Shown one piece after another: positions 8,525 through 18,967 of a stretch of DNA of 64,000 nt; the first letter of the stretch is position 1, and each line of letters starts with the position of its first letter. The position numbers and the translations under genes were made by a program. The stretch is from the NCBI RefSeq assembly GCF_024347355.1, contig NZ_AP025466.1, forward strand, positions 496,001 through 560,000. Reading direction: 5' to 3'. The stretch comes from Vibrio chagasii (GTDB lineage Bacteria > Pseudomonadota > Gammaproteobacteria > Enterobacterales > Vibrionaceae). Below the pieces are notes generated by a model. That model did no database searches. It worked only from the letters and a program-made list of their open reading frames with translations, and had not been told where the DNA came from.

Positions 8525-9718
8525 TTAGATGATACCCATGTCTTTACCAACTTGGATGAACGCATCGATTGCGCGGTCTAGTTGCTCACGAGAGTGTGCT
8601 GCAGACATTTGCGTACGGATACGAGCTTGACCTTTTGGTACTACTGGGAAAGAGAAGCCTACAACGTAGATGCCTCTCTCTAGAGCGCGCTCTGCGAATT
8701 CAGCCGCTACTTTTGCATCACCAAGCATGATTGGGATGATTGCGTGGTCAGCACCACCCATAGTGAAACCAGCTTCTTCCATGCGAGTACGGAAGTGCGC
8801 AGAGTTTTCCCATAGTGTTGTACGTAGGTCACCAGATTCTGCTAGAAGATCTAGAACGCGGATAGACGCTGATACGATTGCTGGTGCAACAGAGTTAGAG
8901 AATAGGTATGGACGAGAACGCTGACGTAGCCAGTCGATCACTTCTTTCTTACCAGACGTGTAACCGCCTGAAGCGCCACCCATTGCTTTACCTAACGTAC
9001 CTGTGATGATATCGATGCGATCAACAACGTTGTGGAACTCGTGAGTACCAGCGCCGTTTTCACCCATGAAGCCCACAGCGTGAGAATCATCAACCATTAC
9101 TAGTGCATCGTACTTGTCTGCAAGGTCACAGATAGCAGGAAGGTTAGCTACTACGCCGTCCATTGAGAATACGCCGTCAGTTACGATTAGCGTGTGGCGA
9201 GCGCCAGCTTCTTTAGCTGCGATAAGTTGCTGCTCTAGCTCTTCCATGTTGTTGTTCGCATAGCGGAAGCGCATCGCTTTACATAGACGAACACCATCGA
9301 TGATAGATGCGTGGTTTAGTGCATCAGAGATGATTGCATCTTCTTTGCCTAGAATCGTTTCGAATAGGCCAGCATTAGCATCAAAACAAGATGTGTATAG
9401 GATTGTGTCTTCTTTACCTAGGAACGTAGACAGCTTTTGCTCTAGCTCTTTATGAGAATCTTGAGTACCACAGATGAAACGAACTGAAGCCATACCAAAA
9501 CCGTGCTGATCCATACCACCTTTTGCAGCTTCGATAAGCTCAGGGTGGTTCGCAAGACCTAAGTAGTTGTTTGCACAGAAGTTTAGTACTTCTTCACCAG
9601 TCGAGATAGAAACCGCTGCTTTTTGAGCAGAAGTGATAATGCGCTCAGACTTGTAAAGACCTTCTTCTTTAACTTCTTCGATTTGATTTTGAATCTGTTG
9701 GTAAAATGCAGAAGACAT
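8525..9718 (-). CDS. kbl: Glycine C-acetyltransferase (2-amino-3-ketobutyrate CoA ligase)
   Basis: The 397-residue PLP enzyme of the alpha-oxoamine synthase family cleaves 2-amino-3-ketobutyrate with CoA to glycine and acetyl-CoA. The conserved [10 protein letters not shown] motif and the PLP lysine in [14 protein letters not shown] are visible, together with FCANNYLGL near the N-terminus. Length matches E. coli Kbl. Start ATG 9718 has GGAAGGAATG upstream. It precedes tdh in what is probably one transcript. Confidence 0.97.
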   Translation of the reverse strand: MSSAFYQQIQNQIEEVKEEGLYKSERIITSAQKAAVSISTGEEVLNFCANNYLGLANHPELIEAAKGGMDQHGFGMASVRFICGTQDSHKELEQKLSTFLGKEDTILYTSCFDANAGLFETILGKEDAIISDALNHASIIDGVRLCKAMRFRYANNNMEELEQQLIAAKEAGARHTLIVTDGVFSMDGVVANLPAICDLADKYDALVMVDDSHAVGFMGENGAGTHEFHNVVDRIDIITGTLGKAMGGASGGYTSGKKEVIDWLRQRSRPYLFSNSVAPAIVSASIRVLDLLAESGDLRTTLWENSAHFRTRMEEAGFTMGGADHAIIPIMLGDAKVAAEFAERALERGIYVVGFSFPVVPKGQARIRTQMSAAHSREQLDRAIDAFIQVGKDMGII

Positions 9719-10097
9719 TGTCTCATTCCTTCCTAGTTATTATTCAGCAGCATCGCGCGCCGCATTATGTAGGGATATAAACGATCCTAAAACGATCATT
9801 TACACTGTAAAACTAATCTCTATATTCTAGTTGAACATCCCCTTTTCGATTATCCCTCCAGTTGGAAAAACATTAATGAATCTGAGGCATAAATAATGGT
9901 TCATCCCAGTGACACAGGGCACATTAACGTCCTTCTCTTGTTCTTTTTAACGCCATGTTCACCGAAAATTCGACCTAATTTCGCTTTCATATCAAATCTC
10001 AATTTTTAATCTCAAAACGATATAGTAGTGAATTACTGTTTCTCTCAGAATGTGCGGCCGTTACACAGATGCCCAAGATAAGATGAGAAACAAGCCC
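9719..10097. other. Divergent regulatory region between kbl and the EAL gene
   Basis: About 380 bases. It should contain promoters for the leftward kbl-tdh transcript and the rightward EAL gene. A run of A/T-rich boxes is present, but I cannot place a convincing -35/-10 pair or a named operator. Confidence 0.35.
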
Positions 10098-10829
10098 ATG
10101 ACACTATCCGACCACATCATTCAAGAAGCCTTCGAAAACGACTGGCACACCTGCTTTTATCAACCAAAAGTAGAAGCGAGTGCAGAGAAAGTAACAGGCG
10201 TAGAAGCACTGTTTCGCCTGAATATTCCAGAAGAAGGTGTCTTTTCACCCGGTGTGTTCATTGATCGTGCGTTCGCGCTAGGTTACGAAGAAGAGATCTT
10301 CTTTTGTGTTCTTGAGCAATATTTAACTGAAGTGAAGTCACTATCAGCACACTTGAACTTGGCCGTAAATGTCAGCAAGAAAGTTCTAGCGAACCCAGAC
10401 AACGTAGAAAAAGTACGTGAACTACTTTGGAATACCTCGTTCAAAGCAAAACAGTTAACGTTCGAACTCAGTGAAGCCGATCAATGGGATGAAGAGCTCT
10501 GCGAACAGATTAAACGCTATAAAGCGCTTGGTATTAAAATCTCTATCGATGATTTCGGTGTGGGTTACTCAGACATGAATAAGGTGATGAACCTTGATGT
10601 CGATGAAGTGAAATTTGATAAGTCGATTGTAAATAGCGAAGACAGTTCTCGCTCTGAACTAATCCAGCAAACTTTGGCTTACTGTAAAGCATCTGGAATT
10701 AAAACCGTAGCGGAAGGTGTTGAAGATGTAGATAGACATCAACGTGTCCACCAGCTTGGCTTCGATCGCTGTCAGGGTTTCCTATACTCGAAGCCACTTC
10801 CGTTGACGGATCTTAGACTGGTCATGTAA
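10098..10829 (+). CDS. EAL-domain c-di-GMP phosphodiesterase
   Basis: The protein is a stand-alone EAL domain of about 243 residues. The signature EALFR (from GVEALFR), the metal/catalytic motif IDDFGVGYS (consensus DDFGTGYS), the lysine segment KFDKSIV and the EGVED motif are all there, so it is probably an active enzyme hydrolysing cyclic di-GMP to pGpG. There is no sensory or membrane region. Starts at 10050, 10083 and 10098 are possible; none has a strong ribosome-binding site. I chose 10098 because the homologous fold begins there, but 10083 is equally possible. Confidence 0.85.
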   Translation: MTLSDHIIQEAFENDWHTCFYQPKVEASAEKVTGVEALFRLNIPEEGVFSPGVFIDRAFALGYEEEIFFCVLEQYLTEVKSLSAHLNLAVNVSKKVLANPDNVEKVRELLWNTSFKAKQLTFELSEADQWDEELCEQIKRYKALGIKISIDDFGVGYSDMNKVMNLDVDEVKFDKSIVNSEDSSRSELIQQTLAYCKASGIKTVAEGVEDVDRHQRVHQLGFDRCQGFLYSKPLPLTDLRLVM

Positions 10830-10964
10830 TGACTCTGTTCTACTAAGGAGTGGGCTAGCTTAAAACAAACTCAACGCTTTTTTTCTTCTGTTTTAGGTCA
10901 TGGTAACGGATGTACTTGAAATAGATATCGTGCTTGTTTTGGATATTCTGAGAAAAGGGATTTT

Positions 10965-11666
10965 TCACCACTTTTTAATATCAGCTTTGAAAAATGGCAT
11001 ACCAAGCATACTCATGTATGGCTCTAAATAGAGATCATAAAGAAACTGACACATAGCTGGATCAAGAGTAGGAAAACAGAATTCAGTGCCCGCTAAGTTG
11101 TCGGCCATGTAATCAAAGATCTTGCGACGAATAACAATACTCACGGCCCCTACACTGCACAGCATCTTGCTGACACCGTCGTAAACCACATGCCCAATGA
11201 TGATGCCCTCATAAAGAAAACACAGCACCTGCATATCTTCTCTCTTCACACCCAAATGACTCGCGACTTCGATAAAATCTTTGCCGTAAGTCTTTTGATG
11301 CATTCCTTGAATCGATTTGAGCCTTTTTGCAGGCAGTGAGCTAAGGCTATGTGATTCAACACTGGTCACCTCGTAATCGTAACCAATATCAACACTGAAC
11401 GGGCACTCAGCGTTCTTGGTTGCTGCTTTCACTTGCACCATTTCTTCAACAGAAAAGTCATAATCCACCCGGAAGAAGCTCGCAATCCCCAAACGACGAA
11501 CAAAACTGGGCAGTGTCTTCGCCCTTTCCCACTGGCTCACCATCACCTGATTGACACCAGAAAATGCTCGGTGAGAATGGGAAAGTAGCTCAGCAAACTC
11601 TTCCTGAGATAAAGCTTTCTCTTCACGCAGATACTTTAACTTTTGTGCAAAATTCGATTTATCCAT
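10965..11666 (-). CDS. XRE-family transcriptional regulator with unidentified C-terminal domain
   Basis: The 233-residue protein starts with a helix-turn-helix of the Cro/CI (HTH_3) type at residues 8-65 (LKYLREEKALSQEEFAELL...VSQWERAKTLPS). Residues about 85-230 form a separate domain with mixed strands and helices that I cannot assign with confidence; an acetyltransferase-like fold is possible. The gene lies 53 bases downstream of an MFS exporter gene on the same strand, so it may sense a compound that the exporter carries. The operon is preceded by a region of about 200 bases with no gene. Confidence 0.75.
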   Translation of the reverse strand: MDKSNFAQKLKYLREEKALSQEEFAELLSHSHRAFSGVNQVMVSQWERAKTLPSFVRRLGIASFFRVDYDFSVEEMVQVKAATKNAECPFSVDIGYDYEVTSVESHSLSSLPAKRLKSIQGMHQKTYGKDFIEVASHLGVKREDMQVLCFLYEGIIIGHVVYDGVSKMLCSVGAVSIVIRRKIFDYMADNLAGTEFCFPTLDPAMCQFLYDLYLEPYMSMLGMPFFKADIKKW

Positions 11667-11719
11667 AACTCACATTGCCTTAGTTATTATCAGTCGCTTA
11701 ACACCCAAGGCTCATCTCG

Positions 11720-12964
11720 CTAAGTCTGGGTCATCGACTCTCCTTCGACACTGTCTTCAGTATGCTCTGCCAACCAGTACAACCAAATCATCGCCAAGCA
11801 TAGGATGAAACAGAGCACAAATAGCCAGTAGGCGCTCAACATCTCTATCACCACACCACCAAGCAATGGCGCAATAGCAAAGCCAAGAGAGTAAAGTGCC
11901 GCCGCACCGAAGTAAGAGCCTCTGAGATGTGGCGGTGCCACTCTATCGATTTGTACATTAAGGGTTGGGAAAGCAATCACTTCTCCTAAACTTAATATAA
12001 AACAAGCAATTCCCCAACCTAGTGGCCAATCATTTGGTGTAAAAAGAAAGCCAATTTGCGCAATCGCCATCAAAATCATGCCGATTCGAGTTCTAACAAA
12101 CAGCGGCACATGCTCAAGCCATTTAAGCATTGGGAACTGGAAAACGATAATCGTCAGCGTATTCACCAAAACTAACCCAGCAATGAGTTGAGCGGCATCA
12201 GCGATTGAAGAGCGCACGATGACTTGAGGAATTGACGACTCAACCTGCGCGTAGACAAACATCATGATGAAGTTAGCGACCATCAGTTTTACAAAAATGT
12301 TGTCTTTACGAATCACATTAAGCGTCGCGGCGAAATTAGGCAGTTGAGAGGGATCTGGCTTGGTAAAAGTACCTTTTCGTTCAATTCCTAACAGCAGCCA
12401 GAAACCGTAAACGACATAAGTACCACCAGCAACAAAGAACAAGTTTTGTGGCTGAGAAAGAGCCAAAGTGATACCAATCAATGGACCAAGTGCGCCACCC
12501 AGATTAAGTAAGAAGTAACGAATGTTCAGCGCTAACTCACGATCTTTGGAGTCTTTGAGATTATCGCCTATGACTGCCTTAGCTGGCGCTTCGATCATTG
12601 GGCGCATTAGACCTGTCATCATGATCAACACATAGAACTGCCACACTTCACTCGCTAATGCGATGCCAGTGTAGGATATCGAGGCAATCCAACTGCCTAG
12701 CACCATGACCCATTTACGCCCTAGCTTATCCGAAAGGTAACCCGAGTAGAGCCCAGTTCCAGCACCAACAACGGCGGATACCGCTAGCATGGTACCGACT
12801 TCAATCGCTGAAGCGCCGTAATCTTCATAGAGAAAGACGATCAGAAAAGGCCATGCCATAAAGTAGCTTGTTCGGGCGAGTAACGTTCCAGTCAGAACTG
12901 TCCATACTGAAAAGTTAAACCGTTTTATACGCTGCTTTTGAAACAAGCTTTCTGATCTATCCAT
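11720..12964 (-). CDS. MFS transporter (drug-efflux type)
   Basis: The 414-residue protein has about 12 hydrophobic helices. The A-like loop motif GYLSDKLGRKWVM between helices 2 and 3 is the classical major facilitator signature, and the central cytosolic loop lies around residues 190-215. It resembles MdtH-like efflux proteins, but substrate cannot be read. ATG 12964 has AGAGGCG upstream. It is followed by the XRE regulator gene on the same strand and probably shares its transcript. Confidence 0.8.
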   Translation of the reverse strand: MDRSESLFQKQRIKRFNFSVWTVLTGTLLARTSYFMAWPFLIVFLYEDYGASAIEVGTMLAVSAVVGAGTGLYSGYLSDKLGRKWVMVLGSWIASISYTGIALASEVWQFYVLIMMTGLMRPMIEAPAKAVIGDNLKDSKDRELALNIRYFLLNLGGALGPLIGITLALSQPQNLFFVAGGTYVVYGFWLLLGIERKGTFTKPDPSQLPNFAATLNVIRKDNIFVKLMVANFIMMFVYAQVESSIPQVIVRSSIADAAQLIAGLVLVNTLTIIVFQFPMLKWLEHVPLFVRTRIGMILMAIAQIGFLFTPNDWPLGWGIACFILSLGEVIAFPTLNVQIDRVAPPHLRGSYFGAAALYSLGFAIAPLLGGVVIEMLSAYWLFVLCFILCLAMIWLYWLAEHTEDSVEGESMTQT

Positions 12965-13177
12965 AGATAACGCCTCTATAACCGACTGATTTAAATATTA
13001 TTATTCAGCCAGTATATAGAGTAAGTAGAATAGATACAGAGTATTCAATAAAGCTGTGTTAATTATGGCACCTCCATACCTATTTCACATTAGCAGATGC
13101 ACACAGCCAAAATACCATTAACGAAGAGCGGTCTAGAGTTAAGGTCATAGAGCAGCCTCTAGTCAAAGATCAACGCA

Positions 13178-13882
13178 CTAGGCTGAGTAATGTTGCCCTT
13201 TGCGGTCAGACAATACCTTTCCGTCTTTGATCGTCACGATTCGCTTGGTTCGTTCAGCAAGCGAATTATCGTGCGTCACGATAATCAATGTTCGGCCCTC
13301 AGCATGAAGCTGATTAAACAAAGCCTCTATCTCAGCGCCAGACTTGGAATCCAGAGCCCCTGTTGGCTCATCAGCTAATATAATCTGAGGATCATTAACC
13401 AAAGCTCTAGCAATAGCGACACGCTGTTTCTGACCACCAGACAGCTGATTCGGTTTATGGTCAAGTCGATCGCCCAACCCTACTTGTTCAAGTAATGCCG
13501 CCGCACGCTTACGACGCTCTTTGGCTTTGATCCCTGAGTACACGAGAGGCAGAGCAACATTGTCCAATGCAGATGCATACTCAAGCAAATTAAAACTCTG
13601 GAATACAAAACCAATTTTTTGATTCCGAATACCAGCAAGATCATTAGCACTCAACGCAGCAACATTTTTTCCATCTAGCTGATACTCCCCTTCCGTCGGC
13701 TTATCAAGGCAACCCAGCATATTCATCAGCGTTGATTTACCGGATCCTGACGGGCCTAAAATAGACAAAAACTCTCCCTTCTCAATCGAGAGATCGACAC
13801 CGTCTAATGCACGTATTTCAGTATCACCGTTTGAGTAGTGTTTACCGATATTTGAGAGTTCCACTAAGAATTTGTTAGACAT
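13178..13882 (-). CDS. MacB/LolD-type ABC transporter ATP-binding protein
   Basis: This is the ATPase of a MacB-like exporter, about 234 residues. Walker A (GPSGSGKSTLMNMLG), Q-loop region (FVFQSFNLLEYASA), the ABC signature (LSGGQKQRVAIARAL) and Walker B (IILADEPTGALDSKS) with the switch His (IVTHD) are complete. The frame opens with GTG at 13915, overlapping the upstream gene stop, but ATG at 13882 has GGAGAAACC just before it and the fold begins there, so it is the preferred start. It is last in a five-gene transcript (adaptor, TolC-like protein, two permeases, ATPase). Confidence 0.93.
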   Translation of the reverse strand: MSNKFLVELSNIGKHYSNGDTEIRALDGVDLSIEKGEFLSILGPSGSGKSTLMNMLGCLDKPTEGEYQLDGKNVAALSANDLAGIRNQKIGFVFQSFNLLEYASALDNVALPLVYSGIKAKERRKRAAALLEQVGLGDRLDHKPNQLSGGQKQRVAIARALVNDPQIILADEPTGALDSKSGAEIEALFNQLHAEGRTLIIVTHDNSLAERTKRIVTIKDGKVLSDRKGQHYSA

Positions 13883-13907
13883 GGTTTCTCCGCTGTCTTT
13901 GATCTCA

Positions 13908-15191
13908 TCATTCACTTTGTAGTGCCTCCATCGGAGTCACTTTCGCCGCACGATTAGCCGGAAGCCAAGCCGCAGCGACACCAATAACCACCAACGTCAA
14001 AACAACAATGGTGACAACCAACCATGAAAGCTCAGGCACAGGTTTACCAAGACGCTCATAAAACATGTTGCCTTCAAGCTCTAACGAGCGAATTACAGCA
14101 ATCAGTGTATAAGTGATTACTAAGCCCAATAAACCGCCCATCATCATAGTCATCAATGACTGAACCAGATAATGCATGCGAATCATCCCTGGAGTAGCAC
14201 CGACCGCCATTCTCACGCCAATATCTCGTGTGGATCGTTTCACCGTTGCATACATCACGTTAGCAATACCTATGCCCGCCACTGCCAAAGTGATAAAACC
14301 AATCACACCAAGGAACCCCTGCAGACCAACTAAGAATTGTTGCATCGTTTTTTGTTTGAGGAACATATCCTCAACCTGAACGACCTGCTCATCACTGACA
14401 CTAGCACCATGTTTGCGCGCAATAACCTGACGAATCGTATCTGCAAGTTTGACTCTGTCGACACCATCATGAGGTTGAACGTTGATACCACTGATATCTC
14501 CGTTGATATTAAAACGCTGCCATGTAGAGAAAGGAACAAAGCTCGAATAATTGATGCTATCTCCCTGTTCAACCTTGGCACTGTTTTTCTCTAGTACACC
14601 AATCACCGTAAACTCTTGGCTGCCAATTTTTACTGTTTTCCCGACGGGATTAACCTCTAATTTGACAGTAGCAAACCAGCTAAAGCTTTCATTAGGGTTA
14701 AACAAATCGGCCGCTAAAAGGTAACCCAACACGATGACTTTGCGTTGTTGCTTTTGGTCTAGAGGATTAAACCAACGCCCTCCTGGACGTGTCTTGAGAT
14801 TCGTCACCGACTGAAATTCAGTCGTTACCGCTAACGCTTTTTTCCAAGACCCTCGCTCCCCAACAGTAAGTGATTCATCCCACACAGCTGTCGGCACCGC
14901 AGCTTTGATGTTAGGCAGAGCCTCTACAACTTTCGTATCTTCTGCTGTTAGAGTCAGCGGCTTGCCCTGATGAAAAGATCCATAATCAACCGTAGCCATC
15001 CCCACTGATAGATAAATCAAATTACCATTGCCATTTTGTGCCGTTTTAAGCACGCCTTGTCTAATGCCTTCTCCCACCGATAGCATCGCTGAAATACACA
15101 AGGTTGCCCACGCAACAGCCAGAACTGTGAGTCCAAGTCGTAGCTTTTCTGCAGACATTTCCTGAAAGATTTGTCTCATCGGTAATAGCAT
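13908..15191 (-). CDS. MacB-like ABC transporter permease (second permease)
   Basis: The 427-residue permease follows the MacB plan: one N-terminal membrane helix (residues about 20-42), a large periplasmic MacB_PCD domain (about 50-285), then an FtsX domain with three C-terminal helices (about 295-415). The conserved ERTRDIGVRMA-like coupling segment appears here as VKRSTRDIGVRMAVGAT. It sits 2 bases after the first permease, and its end overlaps the open frame of the ATPase gene. MacB-type systems do not move substrate through the membrane domain but expel periplasmic substrates through the adaptor and TolC by a mechanical stroke. Confidence 0.9.
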   Translation of the reverse strand: MLLPMRQIFQEMSAEKLRLGLTVLAVAWATLCISAMLSVGEGIRQGVLKTAQNGNGNLIYLSVGMATVDYGSFHQGKPLTLTAEDTKVVEALPNIKAAVPTAVWDESLTVGERGSWKKALAVTTEFQSVTNLKTRPGGRWFNPLDQKQQRKVIVLGYLLAADLFNPNESFSWFATVKLEVNPVGKTVKIGSQEFTVIGVLEKNSAKVEQGDSINYSSFVPFSTWQRFNINGDISGINVQPHDGVDRVKLADTIRQVIARKHGASVSDEQVVQVEDMFLKQKTMQQFLVGLQGFLGVIGFITLAVAGIGIANVMYATVKRSTRDIGVRMAVGATPGMIRMHYLVQSLMTMMMGGLLGLVITYTLIAVIRSLELEGNMFYERLGKPVPELSWLVVTIVVLTLVVIGVAAAWLPANRAAKVTPMEALQSE

Positions 15192-15193
15192 GA

Positions 15194-16408
15194 TTAAGCC
15201 CTCGCACTAAGTGCATCAACAGGAGTGAGACGAGACGCCCGTTTTGCAGGAAAGTAAGAGGCTAAGAACGCCAGAATCAGTGTCACCGTTAACGCCATTC
15301 CAATCGAGCTTAACGTGATAACAGGTGATCCAATCCATTCTGGTAACGCCATCGAGCCAAGCAAATAAACCGTACCAAAGGACGCCATTAATCCCACGAT
15401 GGATCCTAAGGTAACTAAGATAAGCCCCTCAATAATAAACTGAGACATGATGGAACCCTGTGTTGCACCAATCGCCAGCCGAACGCCAATTTCTCGAGTT
15501 CTTTCCGTAACAGAGAGAAACATGATATTAGCCACACCCAAAGCGCCAACCGCCATAGTCATAGCGCCACTGGTCGTCAGGAATATTTGAATACCACGAA
15601 AGATACCGGTAATCACGTCCCCACCCTCGCTAAAGTCGGGCAGATAGACCGCATCTTTATCCGTAGGGTCAAAGTGCATCTGTTTAGCAAAAAAATTAGC
15701 AATATTACGTCTAAACGATGCGGAATCCATGGCTTCTACAGGCTTTAATAGCAGTTGCCATGGCTTATCGTTCCAGAGATCAAGATAAGTAGTTTGAGGC
15801 ACAAAAACTCGTCGACTCTCACCGAAAGAGATCCCTCCTTCATTATCGACCATCACACCAATTACGTAGAATGGAATGCCGTTGATCTTAATATGGTCGC
15901 CAATGTCGACTCCGCCCATTTGAGCAATTCGATCACCCAATACAGCCACCCGTGTGTGGTTTGCCATATCCGTCACCGAAATATTTCGTGAACCAGGCTG
16001 CAACTTATTTTGTGAGATAGGAAAATAAGAGGGAGCAACACCACTCACCATACTGCCAATATTATGCCCTTGAGTATTCGTCACGCTGGTATCCCATTTA
16101 AGGTAAACAGCAGACGCCTCTTTAACAAAACCAGCCTGCTGGATCAGCTCAATTTTATCTTGTTCAAGGTTTATTTCGCGCCTTGAGGGCAAGCCCTGCC
16201 AAGGTTTACTCGTACTAGAGGGAAACACAACCTGAGTGTCATTGACCAAAAATGAGAAAGACTTCGTTTGATAACGATAGAAGCCTTCCCCTAGCGCCAT
16301 TAAAACAACAACAGACAGTACGCCCCATGAAATTGCAATAATCGCCAAGGCACTTTTCATCCGATGCGCCAACAACGTTTGCCAAGTCTGAAGAAAAAGA
16401 TTAACCAT
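15194..16408 (-). CDS. MacB-like ABC transporter permease (first permease)
   Basis: The 404-residue protein has the same plan as its downstream neighbour: N-terminal helix at about 18-42, periplasmic domain, FtsX domain with three helices from about 280. The coupling segment is VTERTREIGVRLAIGAT. Two non-identical permeases in one operon suggest a heterodimeric membrane core with one separately encoded ATPase, unlike E. coli MacB where both are fused. Its start overlaps the TolC-like gene by 8 bases (16401-16408), so translation is coupled. Confidence 0.9.
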   Translation of the reverse strand: MVNLFLQTWQTLLAHRMKSALAIIAISWGVLSVVVLMALGEGFYRYQTKSFSFLVNDTQVVFPSSTSKPWQGLPSRREINLEQDKIELIQQAGFVKEASAVYLKWDTSVTNTQGHNIGSMVSGVAPSYFPISQNKLQPGSRNISVTDMANHTRVAVLGDRIAQMGGVDIGDHIKINGIPFYVIGVMVDNEGGISFGESRRVFVPQTTYLDLWNDKPWQLLLKPVEAMDSASFRRNIANFFAKQMHFDPTDKDAVYLPDFSEGGDVITGIFRGIQIFLTTSGAMTMAVGALGVANIMFLSVTERTREIGVRLAIGATQGSIMSQFIIEGLILVTLGSIVGLMASFGTVYLLGSMALPEWIGSPVITLSSIGMALTVTLILAFLASYFPAKRASRLTPVDALSARA

Positions 16409-17729
16409 GGTGTAACGCCTGAGATATCAGCGCCATCGCTTCATCATCTAATTTACCAGTTGTCTGTAGCAGGCCTATTCTCTGACGCCAATAATCATAT
16501 AAGTTGGTCTGTAGAAGGAACCTTGAATCAAATAAGCTGTTATGTGCATTGATAACATCTGAGGCTTCTAGGAAACCCGCGTCGTATAACTTTTCTTTGC
16601 TACTCAACACCTCTGCGCGAGACGCTACAACATCATGCGCCATTAACACTCGTTCCCAGTTGAGCTTCACTTGAGTAAAGTTCTGATCAATTCGCTTCTT
16701 GATGTCTATTTCAACCTTTCGTAAATCCTGCTTAGCCGTCAACAAGTTAAGCGAAGTTTGGTCCACTTTGGCGCGTGTTGAACCATTTAAATCAATAGGA
16801 ACACTAAGAGTTAAACCCGCGTTAAATTCACCGTTGTCCAACCGATCACTGTCGTTATAGCCCACTTGCCCTTTAACTGTTGGGTAATAACCTCCTTGGG
16901 CGGATTTTTTGTCTAGCTTGCGCGCTTCAACGCCTTTTATGGCAACCAGTAATTCAGGGCTATTATTTCTCGCTAACTCAAGCCACTGCTGCTGAGAAGC
17001 CACCAGCATAGGAGGCTCAACCAAATTCTCAGTACGAATTTGATCCACCGAATCAGGAGCTTGGTTTATCAGCGCTTCCAGCTCTGACTTTTTACTTTCT
17101 AACTCTGCCTTTGCTCGCAGAATATTGGCTTTGTCAGACAACTGATTAGCACGCATCTCTTCCACATCAATCGATTTCACTTTGCCTGCTAGATAGCGTT
17201 TTTCGAAGATTTTTAGCAGCTTGCTGCCTTCCTCTAACTTACTGTTAGTTAGCTGTAAGTTACCTTGGGCGCTGCCTATATCGAGATAAACCAGAAGTAA
17301 CTTAGCCGCCAAATCATTATGTGCTTGAGCCAATTCCAGCTGGGATTTCAGATAATCTGATTGTGCTTTATCTAATTCAGACCAAAGACTACTGTCCCAA
17401 ATAACCTGAGACAGCTCTGCACCATACCGATTTGAACTACTGCGGTCCTCGCTCCAGTCTGCTGAAGCGCTCGCGCTTAAAGCGGGTAATAAAGAGCTGC
17501 GACTTAAATCCACCGAACTCTCGCCGAGTTGAACACCAATTCGGGCTTTCTCGTAATCAGGATCCGTCTGTTTGGCTCGCTGCCATGCTTGTTCAATAGA
17601 AAGGGCATATGAAGGACAACTAAGTACAGTTGCTAATAGCAAGCTGCCTATACTCAACAGGGTCGATTTACGAGGTGACAGAGGTTTGTCTAATCGCTGT
17701 GAACAACTAAACAGCGCTGGCTTAACCAT
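16401..17729 (-). CDS. TolC-like outer-membrane efflux channel
   Basis: The 442-residue protein has an N-terminal signal segment (hydrophobic core about residues 23-42, YALS cleavage region) and two repeats of long amphipathic helices rich in Ala, Gln, Glu and Lys, typical of the outer membrane efflux protein family. It would form the trimeric barrel/tunnel for the adaptor-permease complex encoded in the same operon. The start overlaps the adaptor gene by 8 bases (17722-17729). Confidence 0.88.
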   Translation of the reverse strand: MVKPALFSCSQRLDKPLSPRKSTLLSIGSLLLATVLSCPSYALSIEQAWQRAKQTDPDYEKARIGVQLGESSVDLSRSSLLPALSASASADWSEDRSSSNRYGAELSQVIWDSSLWSELDKAQSDYLKSQLELAQAHNDLAAKLLLVYLDIGSAQGNLQLTNSKLEEGSKLLKIFEKRYLAGKVKSIDVEEMRANQLSDKANILRAKAELESKKSELEALINQAPDSVDQIRTENLVEPPMLVASQQQWLELARNNSPELLVAIKGVEARKLDKKSAQGGYYPTVKGQVGYNDSDRLDNGEFNAGLTLSVPIDLNGSTRAKVDQTSLNLLTAKQDLRKVEIDIKKRIDQNFTQVKLNWERVLMAHDVVASRAEVLSSKEKLYDAGFLEASDVINAHNSLFDSRFLLQTNLYDYWRQRIGLLQTTGKLDDEAMALISQALHHG

Positions 17730-18855
17730 GTGCTGCCCCCATCATACTGTTGTCGATGACGGTTTCGTCTAACTCCACACCTTCGATGACTTCAACATTG
17801 ATACCATCTGATAGGCCCAGTTTTACCGCTTGCTTGTGGAAGCCTTGTTCTGAGCTATCTGGGATTAATACGTTAGGGCTGTCGCCTTCAAATTGCAGTG
17901 CGCGCTCTGGTAGAGTGAGTACATTTTCTGATTTAACTAGAATTATCTGAGCAGATGATGAGAACCCTGAACGTAACCGGACGTCTTGAGGTATTTTGAG
18001 CTCGCCAACTTCGACTTCAAAACCGTTATCAAAACTTTTGCCCGAACTACTATCAGCTGTCGAGTTAAGACTTTCAGACTGAATCGCAATCTTAGTCAGT
18101 ACCCCTTCTATTTCGATACTTGGATAAGGTGCAACGGTCAGCGTTACTGGCATCCCCGGGGTAAGTTGTGCGGCATCATGCTCACTAACACTGCCCTTAA
18201 AAATCAGGCTGTTCATATCGGCCAATGACATCATTTCTGTTGCCGCTTGACTCGATTCAGTAGAAATAATCGGTTCTCCTACCTCGACTTTTCGATTCAA
18301 CACCGTACCGTCTATCGGAGCATAAATGGTAGAGGTGAGGCGAGAGTTACCAATTGTCGACTCCCCGCTTTGAATCAATTCGAGGTTCTGACGTTTTTGC
18401 ATAACGTCAGCCTGTGCTGATTTCACATTGGAACGTGCAGTCACATATTCGTCGTAGTTCTTAGGAATGATTTCTTGTTCAACCAAACTCTGCAGATTAG
18501 CGAGTTGTTGTTTTGCTGACTCAATGTTCGCCTCACTTCGCATCAACTCTGTCGAGGCATCGGTCAACGCTTTCGGGGTAGGGTTAGGGCGAACCTTAAT
18601 AAGCGGCTGACCTTGCGTTACGTACTCACCAACACCAGCATAGATTTCACCAACGATCCCGTCGATTTGAGATTTGATAGACACAGAGTGAGCGGGAACG
18701 ATATACCCCACCGCAACCGCCTGCTTTTCGATCGTCCCCGTGGAGACCGTTAGGGTTGGAAAAGCTTCTGGAGGCGTTGAAGTTTGAAAATAGAAATACG
18801 CACCTCCACCTATCAGCGTGGCACATGCCACAGACACTAACCCACGTTTAGTCAT
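17722..18855 (-). CDS. HlyD/MacA-family periplasmic adaptor protein
   Basis: The 377-residue protein has an N-terminal membrane anchor (about residues 5-24), a biotinyl-lipoyl half (VSIKSQIDGIVGEIYAGVGE), a coiled-coil hairpin (about 95-165), the second lipoyl half (STIYAPIDGTVLNRKVEVGE) and a beta-barrel region. It joins the permeases to the TolC-like channel. It is the first gene of the exporter operon and lies 185 bases downstream of the cysteine dioxygenase gene on the same strand. Confidence 0.9.
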   Translation of the reverse strand: MTKRGLVSVACATLIGGGAYFYFQTSTPPEAFPTLTVSTGTIEKQAVAVGYIVPAHSVSIKSQIDGIVGEIYAGVGEYVTQGQPLIKVRPNPTPKALTDASTELMRSEANIESAKQQLANLQSLVEQEIIPKNYDEYVTARSNVKSAQADVMQKRQNLELIQSGESTIGNSRLTSTIYAPIDGTVLNRKVEVGEPIISTESSQAATEMMSLADMNSLIFKGSVSEHDAAQLTPGMPVTLTVAPYPSIEIEGVLTKIAIQSESLNSTADSSSGKSFDNGFEVEVGELKIPQDVRLRSGFSSSAQIILVKSENVLTLPERALQFEGDSPNVLIPDSSEQGFHKQAVKLGLSDGINVEVIEGVELDETVIDNSMMGAAHG

Positions 18856-18967
18856 AATTTATCCAGCTCATTATTTTATATTTGTGAGCCCTATGACTAC
18901 CGTGGATATGCGAAGTTCATAAATAGTATAAAATTTTATAATGCATAGCGTTAAAGCAAAATTAAAC

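Noticed and set aside
10050..10082. N-terminal MCGRYT at the first ATG of the EAL frame, which resembles the start of SRAP/HMCES proteins
   Set aside because: The rest of the protein is an EAL domain; the match is only six residues and lies before the probable true start.
10965..11666. Acetyltransferase domain in the C-terminal part of the XRE regulator
   Set aside because: Only vague similarity in strand pattern; the acetyl-CoA loop motif is not visible, so it is not claimed.
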